Shown piece by piece: positions 16,405 to 24,798 of a DNA stretch of 56,057 bases (position 1 is its first letter; each line of letters opens with the position of its first letter). Made by a program: the position numbers and the translations under genes. The notes beneath the pieces are model-generated. The model was not told where the DNA came from, did not search any database, and saw only the letters and a program-made list of their open reading frames with translations. The stretch comes from a bacterium (GTDB taxonomy: Bacteria; Actinomycetota; Acidimicrobiia; Acidimicrobiales; Bin134). The DNA lies in contig JAPPMA010000108.1 of NCBI GenBank assembly GCA_028819295.1, forward strand, positions 10,575 to 66,631, read 5' to 3'.

Positions 16405-16878
16405 CGGTGGTTGGAACAGTTCGATGGTGATGCCGTCCAAGTCTCGAAGGTACCCGGCTTTGGCCCCCCGGTTGGGGCCGGTGGTGACCAGATTCGGCTC
16501 GGGGCTCATGGGTGTTGCCCCTGCGGCCACCGCGCGCTGCCACAGTGTGTTGATGTCGTCAACCCGCAAGCACAGGTGGACGTTGCCCGGGTTGGCGGTG
16601 CCCATGTCATTGGGGGCTTTGTCCTCGGTTTGGTAGTCGAGCAGTTCGAGGATCGCCCCTCCGGGCAACTCCACAATGCTGGCGTCAAGCTTCACCCCCG
16701 GATAACCGGTAACACCGGCCAGGTAGTCTCCGTCGAGCACCCGCCGCCATCGAGGCTCCGCACCCAGGAACTCCTTCCAGAAGGCCAGCGTCCTGTCGAC
16801 GCTGGCCACGGTCATACCGATGTGGTGTACGGCAACCGCGGTAGCCGGCGGGTGGTTTGTCGTCTGCGTGCTCACCAT
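16390..16878 (-). CDS. VOC-superfamily protein (glyoxalase/bleomycin-resistance fold)
   Basis: 162 residues with paired beta-alpha-beta-beta-beta modules. First module: AVHHIGMTVASVDRTLAFW (His metal ligand) and IVELPGGAILELLDY (Glu ligand). Second: VHLCLRVDDINTLW and a C-terminal DLDGITIELFQ, again His and Glu. This matches methylmalonyl-CoA epimerase/glyoxalase-like enzymes with a divalent metal. Start ATG 16878 overlaps the upstream SDR by 7 nt; the stop TGA overlaps an ATG. The role in the island is unknown; an epimerase or lyase for a sugar-acid intermediate would fit. Confidence 0.85.
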   Translation of the reverse strand: MVSTQTTNHPPATAVAVHHIGMTVASVDRTLAFWKEFLGAEPRWRRVLDGDYLAGVTGYPGVKLDASIVELPGGAILELLDYQTEDKAPNDMGTANPGNVHLCLRVDDINTLWQRAVAAGATPMSPEPNLVTTGPNRGAKAGYLRDLDGITIELFQPPPETP

Positions 16879-17618
16879 GTGACTAGTCCTCCGTCGAAGT
16901 TGATGGCCTGTCCGGTCATGTATCCGGCACCGTCAGAGAGCAAAAACCAGATCAGCTCGGCAATCTCATCCGGTGTGGCGCCGCGGCCGAGGGGCACCGA
17001 TTCCTGCCGCTGATCGGAGAGCTGCTGGGGGCTGATCCCCCGCAGAGCCGATACCTGGTCAAGCACGGCGTCTTGCATGGGCGTGTCGATGATTCCTGGA
17101 CAGATGGCGTTGACCCGTACCGGGATCGACGACAGGGCGTAGGCGAATGACCGGGTGATGGACAGCACGCCCGCCTTGGTAGCGGCGTAAGAGGCAGCCT
17201 CGGTTGTGTTGGACAACTTGGCCGACGAGGACGAGATGTTCACGATCGCGCCCCCCGGCGGCATGGTGGGGCCGATGCCCTGGCAGCAGAAGAACACCGC
17301 CTCAGCATTGACCTGAAAGAGCTCACGCCAGTCTTCGACCGTGATGTCTGCTATGTCCTTCAGGCGGATGATCCCTGCGGCCTGCACGAGCCAGTCGACC
17401 CCTCGAGCCGCTTCGATCACCTTGGATCGATCATCCGGGTCGCCCAAGTCGGCGACGAGGGGGGCGGCCCCTTGCTCTGCGAGCGCGTCGAGGCCCTGGG
17501 GGTTGACGTCGGCGGCGATCACGTCGGCGCCCGACTTGAGCAGGAACCGAGCGGCGCCTGCGCCGATCCCGCTGGCTGCCCCGGTTACCAGTGCTCGCCG
17601 CGTTCTCGGGCTGCTCAT
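16872..17618 (-). CDS. Short-chain dehydrogenase/reductase (SDR), first gene of the minus-strand sugar operon
   Basis: 248 residues from ATG 17618. TGAASGIGAGAARFL at about 11-25, QAAGI in place of NNAG, NISSSSAKLS, and catalytic YAATKAG. The C-terminus (GQAINFDGGLVTW) is typical. An open frame continues to 18068, but it is antisense to the binding-protein gene and low-complexity, so it is rejected. Operator A lies 46 bp upstream of the ATG. Probable NAD(P)-dependent sugar or sugar-acid dehydrogenase. Confidence 0.9.
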   Translation of the reverse strand: MSSPRTRRALVTGAASGIGAGAARFLLKSGADVIAADVNPQGLDALAEQGAAPLVADLGDPDDRSKVIEAARGVDWLVQAAGIIRLKDIADITVEDWRELFQVNAEAVFFCCQGIGPTMPPGGAIVNISSSSAKLSNTTEAASYAATKAGVLSITRSFAYALSSIPVRVNAICPGIIDTPMQDAVLDQVSALRGISPQQLSDQRQESVPLGRGATPDEIAELIWFLLSDGAGYMTGQAINFDGGLVTW

Positions 17619-17663
17619 GTCGATCTCCGTGTTCCGGTGTGCATTGCTCTCCAACCGGGCGGT

Positions 17664-17677
17664 TGGAAACGATTCTA
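17664..17677. promoter_or_regulatory. LacI-type operator, site A
   Basis: TGGAAACGATTCTA: two mismatches to the window consensus TGGAAACGTTTCCA. It lies upstream of the SDR-VOC-dehydratase-SDR-CxYCAHC operon (start 17618). Confidence 0.65.
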
Positions 17678-17801
17678 GGGCAGCTTGGACGATAGCACCG
17701 GAACCGAGACAGGCCATTGGAGCGGGGCCGATGACATGGGCAATCGACGGTCGGCTCGCTGAGCAGGTTGCATCGAGGGCCAAACGTGCTAGCTTTTCGC
17801 C

Positions 17802-17815
17802 TAGAAACGTTTCCA
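17802..17815. promoter_or_regulatory. LacI-type operator, site B
   Basis: TAGAAACGTTTCCA: one mismatch to the consensus, with the perfect core palindrome GAAACGTTTC. It ends 32 bp before the ATG of the sugar-binding protein. Sites A and B share one divergent intergenic region. Confidence 0.75.
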
Positions 17816-17847
17816 GCCACCGTAGTGTGTGACTGAGGGGGAGCAAA

Positions 17848-18975
17848 ATGATGAGCAAGAGCCTCAAGAGACTGATCGCTTTATTGGCAGTCATTGCCCT
17901 GTTTGTGGCGGCGTGCGGCAACGATGACGATGCCGCTGACGAGCCTGCGGCACCGGAGGCCACTGAGGCGCCGGCCGCACCGGAGGCCACTGAAGCGCCC
18001 GCGCCTACCGAGCCGCCCCCGCCGCCTCTTCCCGAAGTGTGCCAGGAGCAGGACGGCACCGGCCTCAAGGTGGGCTATGGCGATCTGACCGCTGGCATTC
18101 CCTTCGTGACCCAGGTGTTGGACAACATCAACGAAGTGGCTGAAGCGTGCAACTTGGAAATCGTCTACGCCGACAACAACCTCGACGGCGAGACGGCCTT
18201 GGAGAACGCCCGCACATTCGTGTTGCAAGACGTGGACGGAGTGATCGAATTCCAGATCGACGCCGGCATTGAAGCTGCGCTGTGCGAAGAGCTGCGGTCA
18301 GAGAAGCCGGATCTTCCGGTCATCGCAATCGATATTGCCCACCCGTCATGTGCCCTGTTCTTCGGGGCTGACAACGGCTACGCGGGCGAGTTGGCCGGCG
18401 AGGCTCTCGGCCAATGGGCTCAGGAGAACTGGGGCTGCGAGGTGGACCTGATCGTCACCATGGAATCCTTCGTAGTTGGGCAGGTGAACATTGATCGGGC
18501 CAACGGTATGGTCCGCGGCATCTCGAATGTGTGCTCGGATCTGGCATTCGGCGATTTCGAGAACTGGGCCCCCGAAGTGTCTGACTCAATCGTCACCCGC
18601 ATCAACGGCGGCGGCACGACCGACGGCGCCTTCCCGCTGGTGCTGGACACGTTCACGGCCAACTCCAACGCCCGCATTCTGGTGGTAAGCCTCAACGACG
18701 ACATGGGCTTGGCCGCACTGGCCGCGGCCAACGAGTTGGGCATCGCCGACAATGTGGCCATTGCCAGCCAGGGTGCAGATGCAACCATCCACGAGGAGAT
18801 CCGCGAGAACCCGAATTACATCGGCTCTACCGGATACTTCCCGGAGTCATACGGCACGTATGTGGTGCCCGCCATCATGAAGATGATCAACGGCATCTCG
18901 GTGCCAGATCCGCTCTTTGTTGATCACGTTCTAATCAGCGAAGACAACATCGACGATTATTATCCGGCCGGCTGA
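17848..18975 (+). CDS. Sugar ABC transporter substrate-binding lipoprotein (Rbs/Peripla_BP_4 type)
   Basis: 375 residues. A lipoprotein signal peptide ends FVAAC (Cys23), followed by an acidic, Pro/Ala/Glu-rich tether with repeated APEATEAP, then a type I periplasmic-binding fold: LKVGYGDLTAGIPFVTQVLDNI, the DGVIEFQIDAG segment, FFGADNGYAGELAGEALGQW, and RILVVSLNDDMGLAALAAANE. These match ribose/xylose/inositol-type binding proteins. GAGGGGGAGC is a strong ribosome-binding site; a second ATG follows directly. First gene of the transporter operon, downstream of operator B. Confidence 0.92.
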   Translation: MMSKSLKRLIALLAVIALFVAACGNDDDAADEPAAPEATEAPAAPEATEAPAPTEPPPPPLPEVCQEQDGTGLKVGYGDLTAGIPFVTQVLDNINEVAEACNLEIVYADNNLDGETALENARTFVLQDVDGVIEFQIDAGIEAALCEELRSEKPDLPVIAIDIAHPSCALFFGADNGYAGELAGEALGQWAQENWGCEVDLIVTMESFVVGQVNIDRANGMVRGISNVCSDLAFGDFENWAPEVSDSIVTRINGGGTTDGAFPLVLDTFTANSNARILVVSLNDDMGLAALAAANELGIADNVAIASQGADATIHEEIRENPNYIGSTGYFPESYGTYVVPAIMKMINGISVPDPLFVDHVLISEDNIDDYYPAG

Positions 18976-19013
18976 CGCAGCAAGGGTGAGCACCCCGAGT
19001 TGCAGGCAAGCCG

Positions 19014-20012
19014 ATGACCACAACCGAAACTGAGCACCCGCAAGCCGGGGCGGCGGGAGAAACGCTGGCCCAACGGGCGTCGCGCCTTTTCATCTCGGTG
19101 CCTCCAGAAGCAGTCCTGCTTGCGGTGCTCTTGGCCATGGGCGGGTGGTTCTGGAACAGCTCCGAAGTGTTCATGACCACCATCAACATGCGCAACGTGC
19201 TGTTGTCGGTATCGGTCTTGGGCATCTTGGCCGCCCCGTCCACGCTTCTTTTGATTTCAGGCAATTTCGACCTGTCCATTGCCTCCAACGCGGCCATGTG
19301 CGGCGTGGCTGTGGCCATGGTTGCCGACGGGCATTCCACCGCGCTGGCCATCTTTGTCGCGGTTATCGCCGGCCTCCTTGCGGGGGCACTCAACGGCCTT
19401 CTGGTCTCCGGGCTGGGCATCGCATCCATCATCGTCACGCTGGGCACCTTCCAGGCCTATCGGGGGATCGCCCGATTGATGGCCAACGGTCAGACAATCC
19501 GGCTTCGGGGGGAGATCGACTTCATTACCGATCGGATAGTCGGAATCCCTACCCAAGTAGTGCTGTTCATCATCATCACGGCAATCACCATGTTCGTTGT
19601 CCGCTACACCCGATTCGGCCGGGCGGTGTATGCCATCGGGTCCAATTTGGTTGCCGCCCGCCTGGCCGGCATCCGGCAGCGTCCAACGGTGTTCGTGCTG
19701 TTTTTGGTGAGCGGGGTGATGGCTGCTCTGGCCGGTTTGATCTTGGCCTCGCAGCTAGACGCCGCATCTCCCAACGCCGCGACCGGTGACGAGCTGAAGG
19801 TGGTGGCCGCGGTGATTCTCGGTGGCGCCAGTCTCTCGGGGGGCCGGGGCACGATTATTGGAACACTGCTGGGAGTGCTGATTCTGGGGGTGCTGCAAAA
19901 CGGCCTCACCCTGCTGAGCGTGACGTCGTTCTGGCGGGATGTGGCGACCGGCACCGTGCTCATCGCCGCGGTCGGCCTCGACCGCGTGCGGGTCATGCTC
20001 GGCGGGCAATAG
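19014..20012 (+). CDS. Sugar ABC transporter permease (RbsC type)
   Basis: 332 residues, hydrophobic, with eight to ten predicted membrane spans. Family marks: LLISGNFDLSIASNAAMCGV near residue 80, LNGLLVSGLGIASIIVTLGTFQAYRGIARL, YAIGSNLVAARLAGI, and the cytoplasmic loop with AVILGGASLSGGRGTIIGTLLGVL. Forms the membrane channel with the ATPase at 20018. Starts 38 bp after the binding protein and ends 5 bp before the ATPase start. Confidence 0.93.
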   Translation: MTTTETEHPQAGAAGETLAQRASRLFISVPPEAVLLAVLLAMGGWFWNSSEVFMTTINMRNVLLSVSVLGILAAPSTLLLISGNFDLSIASNAAMCGVAVAMVADGHSTALAIFVAVIAGLLAGALNGLLVSGLGIASIIVTLGTFQAYRGIARLMANGQTIRLRGEIDFITDRIVGIPTQVVLFIIITAITMFVVRYTRFGRAVYAIGSNLVAARLAGIRQRPTVFVLFLVSGVMAALAGLILASQLDAASPNAATGDELKVVAAVILGGASLSGGRGTIIGTLLGVLILGVLQNGLTLLSVTSFWRDVATGTVLIAAVGLDRVRVMLGGQ

Positions 20013-20017
20013 CTGCG

Positions 20018-21562
20018 ATGGAAGGACAACCCGACTCTGGGCCACTGCGAGTGGCCGGGCGCGCCCTGCGCAAGAGCTTCGGGGGAATAGAGGTTCTGCA
20101 CGGAGTGGATTTGGAGGCGGTGGGGGGCAGGGTTCTCGCCCTTCTGGGAGAGAACGGCGCAGGGAAGTCCACTGCGGTGAAGATCCTGGCGGGCGACTAC
20201 CGCAGGGACAGCGGCGAGATTCTGGTGAACGATCAGCCGGTGGTCATTCGCTCGCCGCGCGATGCCTCCGATTTGGGCATCCGGGTGATCTACCAGGAGT
20301 TCTCCGATGCCCCCGACCTGACTGTGTCCGAAAACCTCTCACTCGGCAATCTGCCTCGCAATCGCCTGGGCCTGGTGGACTGGGCCGCGATGCGGAGTGA
20401 CGCCGAGGCCATCCTCGATGAGCTGGGCATCAATCTGGACCCCAAAGCAATCGTCGGGTCGCTGAGGGTGGCCGAGCGCCAAATCCTGGAGATCGCCCGA
20501 GCGCTGGCCGGCGACGCCCGAATGCTCATTCTCGACGAGCCCACCTCCGCTTTGACCATAGAGGAGACGCAGACCCTGTTCTCGTTCATCCGGCAATTGA
20601 AGGCCCAGGGAGCAGCCGTCATCTACATCACCCACCGCTTGGACGAAGTGGAGGAAATCGCCGACGACGTCTTGGTGTTCCGCGACGGTTATGTGGTCGC
20701 CGAGGGCCCTCGCTCGTCATTCACCCGCCACGACATGGCGGAAGCCATGGTGGGGGCGAAGCTGGACGAGACGGTGGCCAATCTTCATGCCGATCATGCC
20801 GAGCCCGGCCAGCCCATGCTGGAACTGAGCGGCGTCACCATCGAGCCCTTCTTCGAGAATGTGGATCTGACGGTGAGGAGCGGTGAAATCGTCTCGCTGT
20901 TCGGCCGGTTGGGATGCGGCTCCATGGAGTTGGCCGAGTCGGTCTTCGGGCTGAAGCGGCTTGATTCGGGAGAGATGACCGTGGCCGGGGTCGAAGGCCA
21001 GGTGCGGTCGCCGACGGCTGCCGCCCGGCGAGGCGTGGGATTTGTGCCGGTGGACCGGAAGGAGGAGGGCCTGCTGACCGTTCTCTCCGTGGCGGAGAAC
21101 CTCAGCGTTGCCTCGTGGTCGCTCCTCACCCGAATGGGCTTGCTGTCACCCAAAGCATCACTGAAGGTGTACGAGCGGTGGCAGGACAGGCTCGCCATCC
21201 GAGGCACTCGGGGCGCCCGCCAGGTGGTGTCGACGCTGTCGGGAGGCAACCAGCAGAAGGTGGTTCTGGGCCGCTGGCTGGAGCGGGACTCGAAGCTCTT
21301 GGTGATGGCTGAGCCCACCAGGGGAGTGGATGTGGGCGCTCGGGCCGAAATCTACCGGGTGCTGCGGGGATTCGCCGACGAGGGACTGGCCATCCTGGTT
21401 GTGTCGTCGGACATCGAAGAAGTGCTGCGAATTTCCGACCGCATCATCGTCATGTCCAGGGGCGTGGTCGTGGCTGAGCATCCGGCGGGAGGAGTGGATC
21501 GGGCTCGGCTGGTGCGAGAGGCTGCCGCCAGCCACCACGAAGCCGCCGCGACGGGGGGATGA
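20018..21562 (+). CDS. Sugar ABC transporter ATP-binding protein (RbsA type, two ABC domains)
   Basis: 514 residues. The first nucleotide-binding domain has Walker A GENGAGKST (about 46-54), the RbsA-type signature LRVAERQILEIARAL, and Walker B MLILDEPTSAL. The second has a degenerate Walker A (FGRLGCGSMEL), a canonical signature LSGGNQQKVVLGRWL and LLVMAEPTRGVDVGA. An intact first site and weakened second Walker A are normal for this carbohydrate-uptake family. Its TGA overlaps the ATG of the M81 gene (21559-21562), implying coupled translation. Confidence 0.95.
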   Translation: MEGQPDSGPLRVAGRALRKSFGGIEVLHGVDLEAVGGRVLALLGENGAGKSTAVKILAGDYRRDSGEILVNDQPVVIRSPRDASDLGIRVIYQEFSDAPDLTVSENLSLGNLPRNRLGLVDWAAMRSDAEAILDELGINLDPKAIVGSLRVAERQILEIARALAGDARMLILDEPTSALTIEETQTLFSFIRQLKAQGAAVIYITHRLDEVEEIADDVLVFRDGYVVAEGPRSSFTRHDMAEAMVGAKLDETVANLHADHAEPGQPMLELSGVTIEPFFENVDLTVRSGEIVSLFGRLGCGSMELAESVFGLKRLDSGEMTVAGVEGQVRSPTAAARRGVGFVPVDRKEEGLLTVLSVAENLSVASWSLLTRMGLLSPKASLKVYERWQDRLAIRGTRGARQVVSTLSGGNQQKVVLGRWLERDSKLLVMAEPTRGVDVGARAEIYRVLRGFADEGLAILVVSSDIEEVLRISDRIIVMSRGVVVAEHPAGGVDRARLVREAAASHHEAAATGG

Positions 21563-23034
21563 CGGGACCAGGCCGGGTTGCGGTTGGCCAATTTCTGCTG
21601 GAGGCCAACACCTTTACGCCACTGCGGTCAGAGCTTGACATCTTCGCGGCCGCCGGCCTTCTGGAGGGGCCTGGACTCGTTCGGGAAGGTTTGCCCGACG
21701 ATGAGTTGGCGGCGGCTTGGGATGGTCTGGTCGCCCGCGGGTTTACGCCGGTTCCCACGGTGCGAGCATGGGCCGGGGCCGGCCCTCCCCTGACCGCCGC
21801 GGCCTTTGAGCAGATCATGTCGGCCATCGTCGAGCCGATGGAGCCGACGCTGGCCGGCGTGCTGCTCTCGCTGCACGGCGCATCGGCAGCCGAGGGGGTG
21901 GACGATCCAGAGGGCGTGATCTTGGAGGAAGTCCGTCGTCGAATCGGAGGCGGTGTGCCGATGGCCGTGACGCTGGACTGCCACGCCGGCCTCACTGCTC
22001 GAATGCTCGAGAACGTCGACATCATCACCGGCTATCGCACCGTCCCCCATGTGGACCTGGCGCGAACCGGCGCCCAGGCAGCCCAACTGCTGTGTGATGC
22101 CATCGACGGTCTCATACGCCCGGTGGTAAGGCATGCGGCCATTCCCATGCTTGCTCCGGCTGACCGCCAGAACAACGACCTTGAGCCCTTCCGGTCTCTC
22201 ATGGGGGGTTGCACCGTCGCCGAGCAGCACCCCGGTGTGCTGGCCACTGCCTTTTTCCCCTCCCATCCTTGGCGTGACGTGCCCGAATTGGGGTGGAGCA
22301 CCTGTTGCACCACCGATGGAGACCCCGAGTTGGCCGCTGAGACGGCGTCAAGTCTGGCGGTGGCGGTCTGGGCGGCCCGAGAGGAGATGATCGGCGGCCG
22401 CCGGCCTCCATTGGACAAGGCATTGACTGAGGCGCTGGATGGCACCGCGCCGTTTGTGGTGGCCGATGCCGGAGACAGCCCCAGCGGAGGCTCGCCGGGG
22501 GATTCCACCGAACTGCTGCGAACAGCCGACCGGATGAAGGACCGGGCCATTTGGCTTACCGTGCGGGATCCTGAGGCTGCTGAAGCAGCCGCGGCTGCCG
22601 GTGTGGGCGCGACTGTCAATGTGAGCCTGGGCCGCGGGGGAGCAGGAGAGTACAACCAGACCACCCGGCTGGAAGCCGAGGTGCTGGCCATTCCCGAAGG
22701 GAGCTTCGCCTATACCGGGTCGCTGGCCATGGGCAAGACCGGTGATCTCGGGGTTGCTGTGTTGTTGGCTGCGGGGAAGATGCGGGTGGTTGTCCACAGC
22801 CAGACAGTCATGGTGATCGATCCCGCCCCCTATGTGGCTGCTGGATTGGACCCGGCCCAAGCGGAGGTCTTGCAAGCCAAGTCGCACGTTAGCTATCGAG
22901 AGGGCTTCGCCCCGATCACCACCAGAAGCGTGGTTGCCAACACGGGCGGGCCCACTGCGGCCGATTTGGGGTTGCTGGAGTATCGGCGAAGGCCTGTTCC
23001 CATGTTCCCGTTCGAATCCGACGTCCGCTTCTGA
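21559..23034 (+). CDS. M81 family protein (MlrC-like)
   Basis: 491 residues. Family blocks: VAVGQFLLEANTFTP at the N-terminus, GVLLSLHGASAAEGVDDPEG near residue 98, MAVTLDCHAGLTARML with likely metal-binding Asp/His, GYRTVPHVDLARTGAQAA, and VVADAGDSPSGGSPGDSTELLR near residue 303. The founding member, MlrC, acts in microcystin breakdown as a zinc metallopeptidase, but most relatives sit in sugar or amide transporter operons and have unknown substrates. Here it is the last gene of an Rbs-type operon, suggesting it opens the imported compound. Confidence 0.85.
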   Translation: MTGPGRVAVGQFLLEANTFTPLRSELDIFAAAGLLEGPGLVREGLPDDELAAAWDGLVARGFTPVPTVRAWAGAGPPLTAAAFEQIMSAIVEPMEPTLAGVLLSLHGASAAEGVDDPEGVILEEVRRRIGGGVPMAVTLDCHAGLTARMLENVDIITGYRTVPHVDLARTGAQAAQLLCDAIDGLIRPVVRHAAIPMLAPADRQNNDLEPFRSLMGGCTVAEQHPGVLATAFFPSHPWRDVPELGWSTCCTTDGDPELAAETASSLAVAVWAAREEMIGGRRPPLDKALTEALDGTAPFVVADAGDSPSGGSPGDSTELLRTADRMKDRAIWLTVRDPEAAEAAAAAGVGATVNVSLGRGGAGEYNQTTRLEAEVLAIPEGSFAYTGSLAMGKTGDLGVAVLLAAGKMRVVVHSQTVMVIDPAPYVAAGLDPAQAEVLQAKSHVSYREGFAPITTRSVVANTGGPTAADLGLLEYRRRPVPMFPFESDVRF

Positions 23035-23055
23035 CCCCGCCCTAGACCGGCCAAA

Positions 23056-23766
23056 TCACCCCATAGACCAGCCGCCGCTGATATCGATTGTCGCCCCGTT
23101 GACAAAGCTGGCTTGGTCGCTGGCAAGAAAGGCCACCACGTCGCCAACATCGCGGCCCTCGCCCATCCGGCCGACCGGAATCTGGGACAGCACCCGCTCC
23201 AGGAGATCGGGATCCCGCTCGATCTGCATTTGAGCCATGGGCGTGTTGATGCCTCCGGGAAGTACCGCGTTGACCGTTATGCCTTGCGGTCCGTAGTGGC
23301 GGGCCAACGATTTGGTGAGGGCCACCAGTCCGGCCTTGGATGCGGCATAGGCCGCCGCGTGGGAGATCGCGCCAGTTCGGGCAGCCACACTGGCCACGTT
23401 GACAATCCGGCCCCACCCTCTGCGGCCCATCGGCCCGATCAATCCCTGCGCCAACAGGAACGGGGCCCGCAGATTGACGGCGATCGTCTCGTTGAACTGC
23501 TCCAAGGTCACAGATTCGAATGGCACTTCGTGCAGGACGGCGGCGTTGTTCACCAGCACGTCCACCGGGGGAAGGTTGTCGATCAGCTCGGCGCAGGCGT
23601 TTGGATCGCCGAGATCGACCGCATGGGTCGAAAGAAACGGTCCCTCTTCGTGCTCGATGACGTCTACGCCGACGACCTGGTGGCCGAAACCGCTCAGCGC
23701 ACTGGCACAGGCCAAGCCGATTCCCCGAGCTGATCCGGTGACCAGGGCGGTACGGGTTTTGCTCAT
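23056..23766 (-). CDS. Short-chain dehydrogenase/reductase (SDR)
   Basis: 236 residues. TGSARGIGLACASAL at 10-24, VNNAAV, VNVASVAA with the catalytic Ser, and AAYAASKAG with the Tyr/Lys pair; ends ATIDISGGWSMG. CAGGAGGCAGC precedes the ATG, a strong ribosome-binding site. Divergent from the lactonase-like amidohydrolase, with operator C between them; both are probably induced together. A sugar-to-lactone dehydrogenase is a reasonable guess from this pairing. Confidence 0.9.
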   Translation of the reverse strand: MSKTRTALVTGSARGIGLACASALSGFGHQVVGVDVIEHEEGPFLSTHAVDLGDPNACAELIDNLPPVDVLVNNAAVLHEVPFESVTLEQFNETIAVNLRAPFLLAQGLIGPMGRRGWGRIVNVASVAARTGAISHAAAYAASKAGLVALTKSLARHYGPQGITVNAVLPGGINTPMAQMQIERDPDLLERVLSQIPVGRMGEGRDVGDVVAFLASDQASFVNGATIDISGGWSMG

Positions 23767-23813
23767 GCTGCCTCCTGGCGATCAAGGGTGATCCCGCTCC
23801 CTGAGGGAAGGGC

Positions 23814-23827
23814 TGGAAACGTTTCGA
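23814..23827. promoter_or_regulatory. LacI-type operator, site C
   Basis: TGGAAACGTTTCGA: one mismatch to the consensus. Located between the divergent SDR (23766) and amidohydrolase (23868). Confidence 0.75.
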
Positions 23828-23867
23828 GTAAGGTAGCGGGCCAAGCAATTTCAAGAAAGGACCGAGC

Positions 23868-24755
23868 ATGGCCGAACGGCTTGACTTCGTCGACACCCAT
23901 GTCCACTTTTGGGAGCGACCGCATCCGAAGCTCCAATGGGCCTGGCTGGCCCCCGATGCTGTGCATCCGCTCTTGGGCGAGATCAAGCCGCTCAAAGAAC
24001 TGACCAAGTACGTGGTCGATGATCTGCGGGCCGACACCGACGGCCTGAACGTCACCAAGATCGTTCACGTCCAAGCCGCCATTGGCTCCGCCGATCCAGT
24101 GGACGAGACGGAGTGGTTGCAGGAGATGGCTGACGCCACCGGCTGGCCGACCGGCATCACCGGGGATGCCCGGCTTCAGCACGCCGATGTGGAGGGGGTG
24201 CTCGAACGCCACTGCGAGTTCCCCATCATGCGGGGCCTGCGCGACTTCGCCGAAGGCGACTATCTCGCAGACCCTGCCTTCCATCGGGGCTATGCCCTGT
24301 TGGAAAAGCACAACCTGGTCTACGACCTAGACGTGACCTGGGAGGACATGGGCAAGGCCGCTGATCTGGCCCGCAAGTTTCCGAACATCATCTTGATCTG
24401 CGACCACGCCGGCTTCCCCCACGAGCGCAATGACGAGTTTCTGGCCAATTGGCGGAAAGGCATCGCGGCACTGGCCGAAGCCGACAATGCAGTGGTGAAG
24501 ATCTCCGGTTTGGGCATGGGCGACCAGATGGCCGGCGGCAACTGGACCGTCGACAGTATTCGCCCCTACGTACACGGCTGCATCGAGGCATTCGGAGTGG
24601 AGCGGTCGTTTTTCGGCAGCAACTGGCCGGTAGATCGGATGTACTCCACGTACCAGGTCATGCTCGATGCCTATGTGGAGTTGGTGGCCGACTTCTCTCG
24701 AGACGAGCAGGTGGCGTTGTTCTCGGGCAACGCGGAGCGCATCTACCGGATCTAA
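23868..24755 (+). CDS. Amidohydrolase family 2 protein (fuconolactonase-like, COG3618 type)
   Basis: 295 residues, TIM-barrel metal hydrolase. DTHVHFW at residues 9-15 gives the two metal-binding His (11, 13); further blocks are VTKIVHVQAAIG, GLRDFAEG, NIILICDHAGFP and the C-terminal FGSNWPVDRMYSTY with the conserved Asp. L-fuconolactonase and 2-pyrone-4,6-dicarboxylate lactonase belong to this group, so lactone hydrolysis in a non-phosphorylative sugar pathway is the best guess. AAAGGACCGAGC precedes the ATG. Single gene downstream of operator C. Confidence 0.88.
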   Translation: MAERLDFVDTHVHFWERPHPKLQWAWLAPDAVHPLLGEIKPLKELTKYVVDDLRADTDGLNVTKIVHVQAAIGSADPVDETEWLQEMADATGWPTGITGDARLQHADVEGVLERHCEFPIMRGLRDFAEGDYLADPAFHRGYALLEKHNLVYDLDVTWEDMGKAADLARKFPNIILICDHAGFPHERNDEFLANWRKGIAALAEADNAVVKISGLGMGDQMAGGNWTVDSIRPYVHGCIEAFGVERSFFGSNWPVDRMYSTYQVMLDAYVELVADFSRDEQVALFSGNAERIYRI

Positions 24756-24798
24756 GCGACTCTGGAGCAGGAGTCTTCGAACTCCGGCGGCCGCGCCG

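Noticed and set aside
15454-17013. 519-codon open frame on the plus strand
   Set aside because: Antisense to the dehydratase and VOC genes, whose motifs are clear; its own translation is His/Gly/Pro-rich without any family pattern.
17619-18068. 150-residue N-terminal extension of the SDR at 16872-17618
   Set aside because: It would run through operators A and B and antisense to a well-supported lipoprotein signal sequence.
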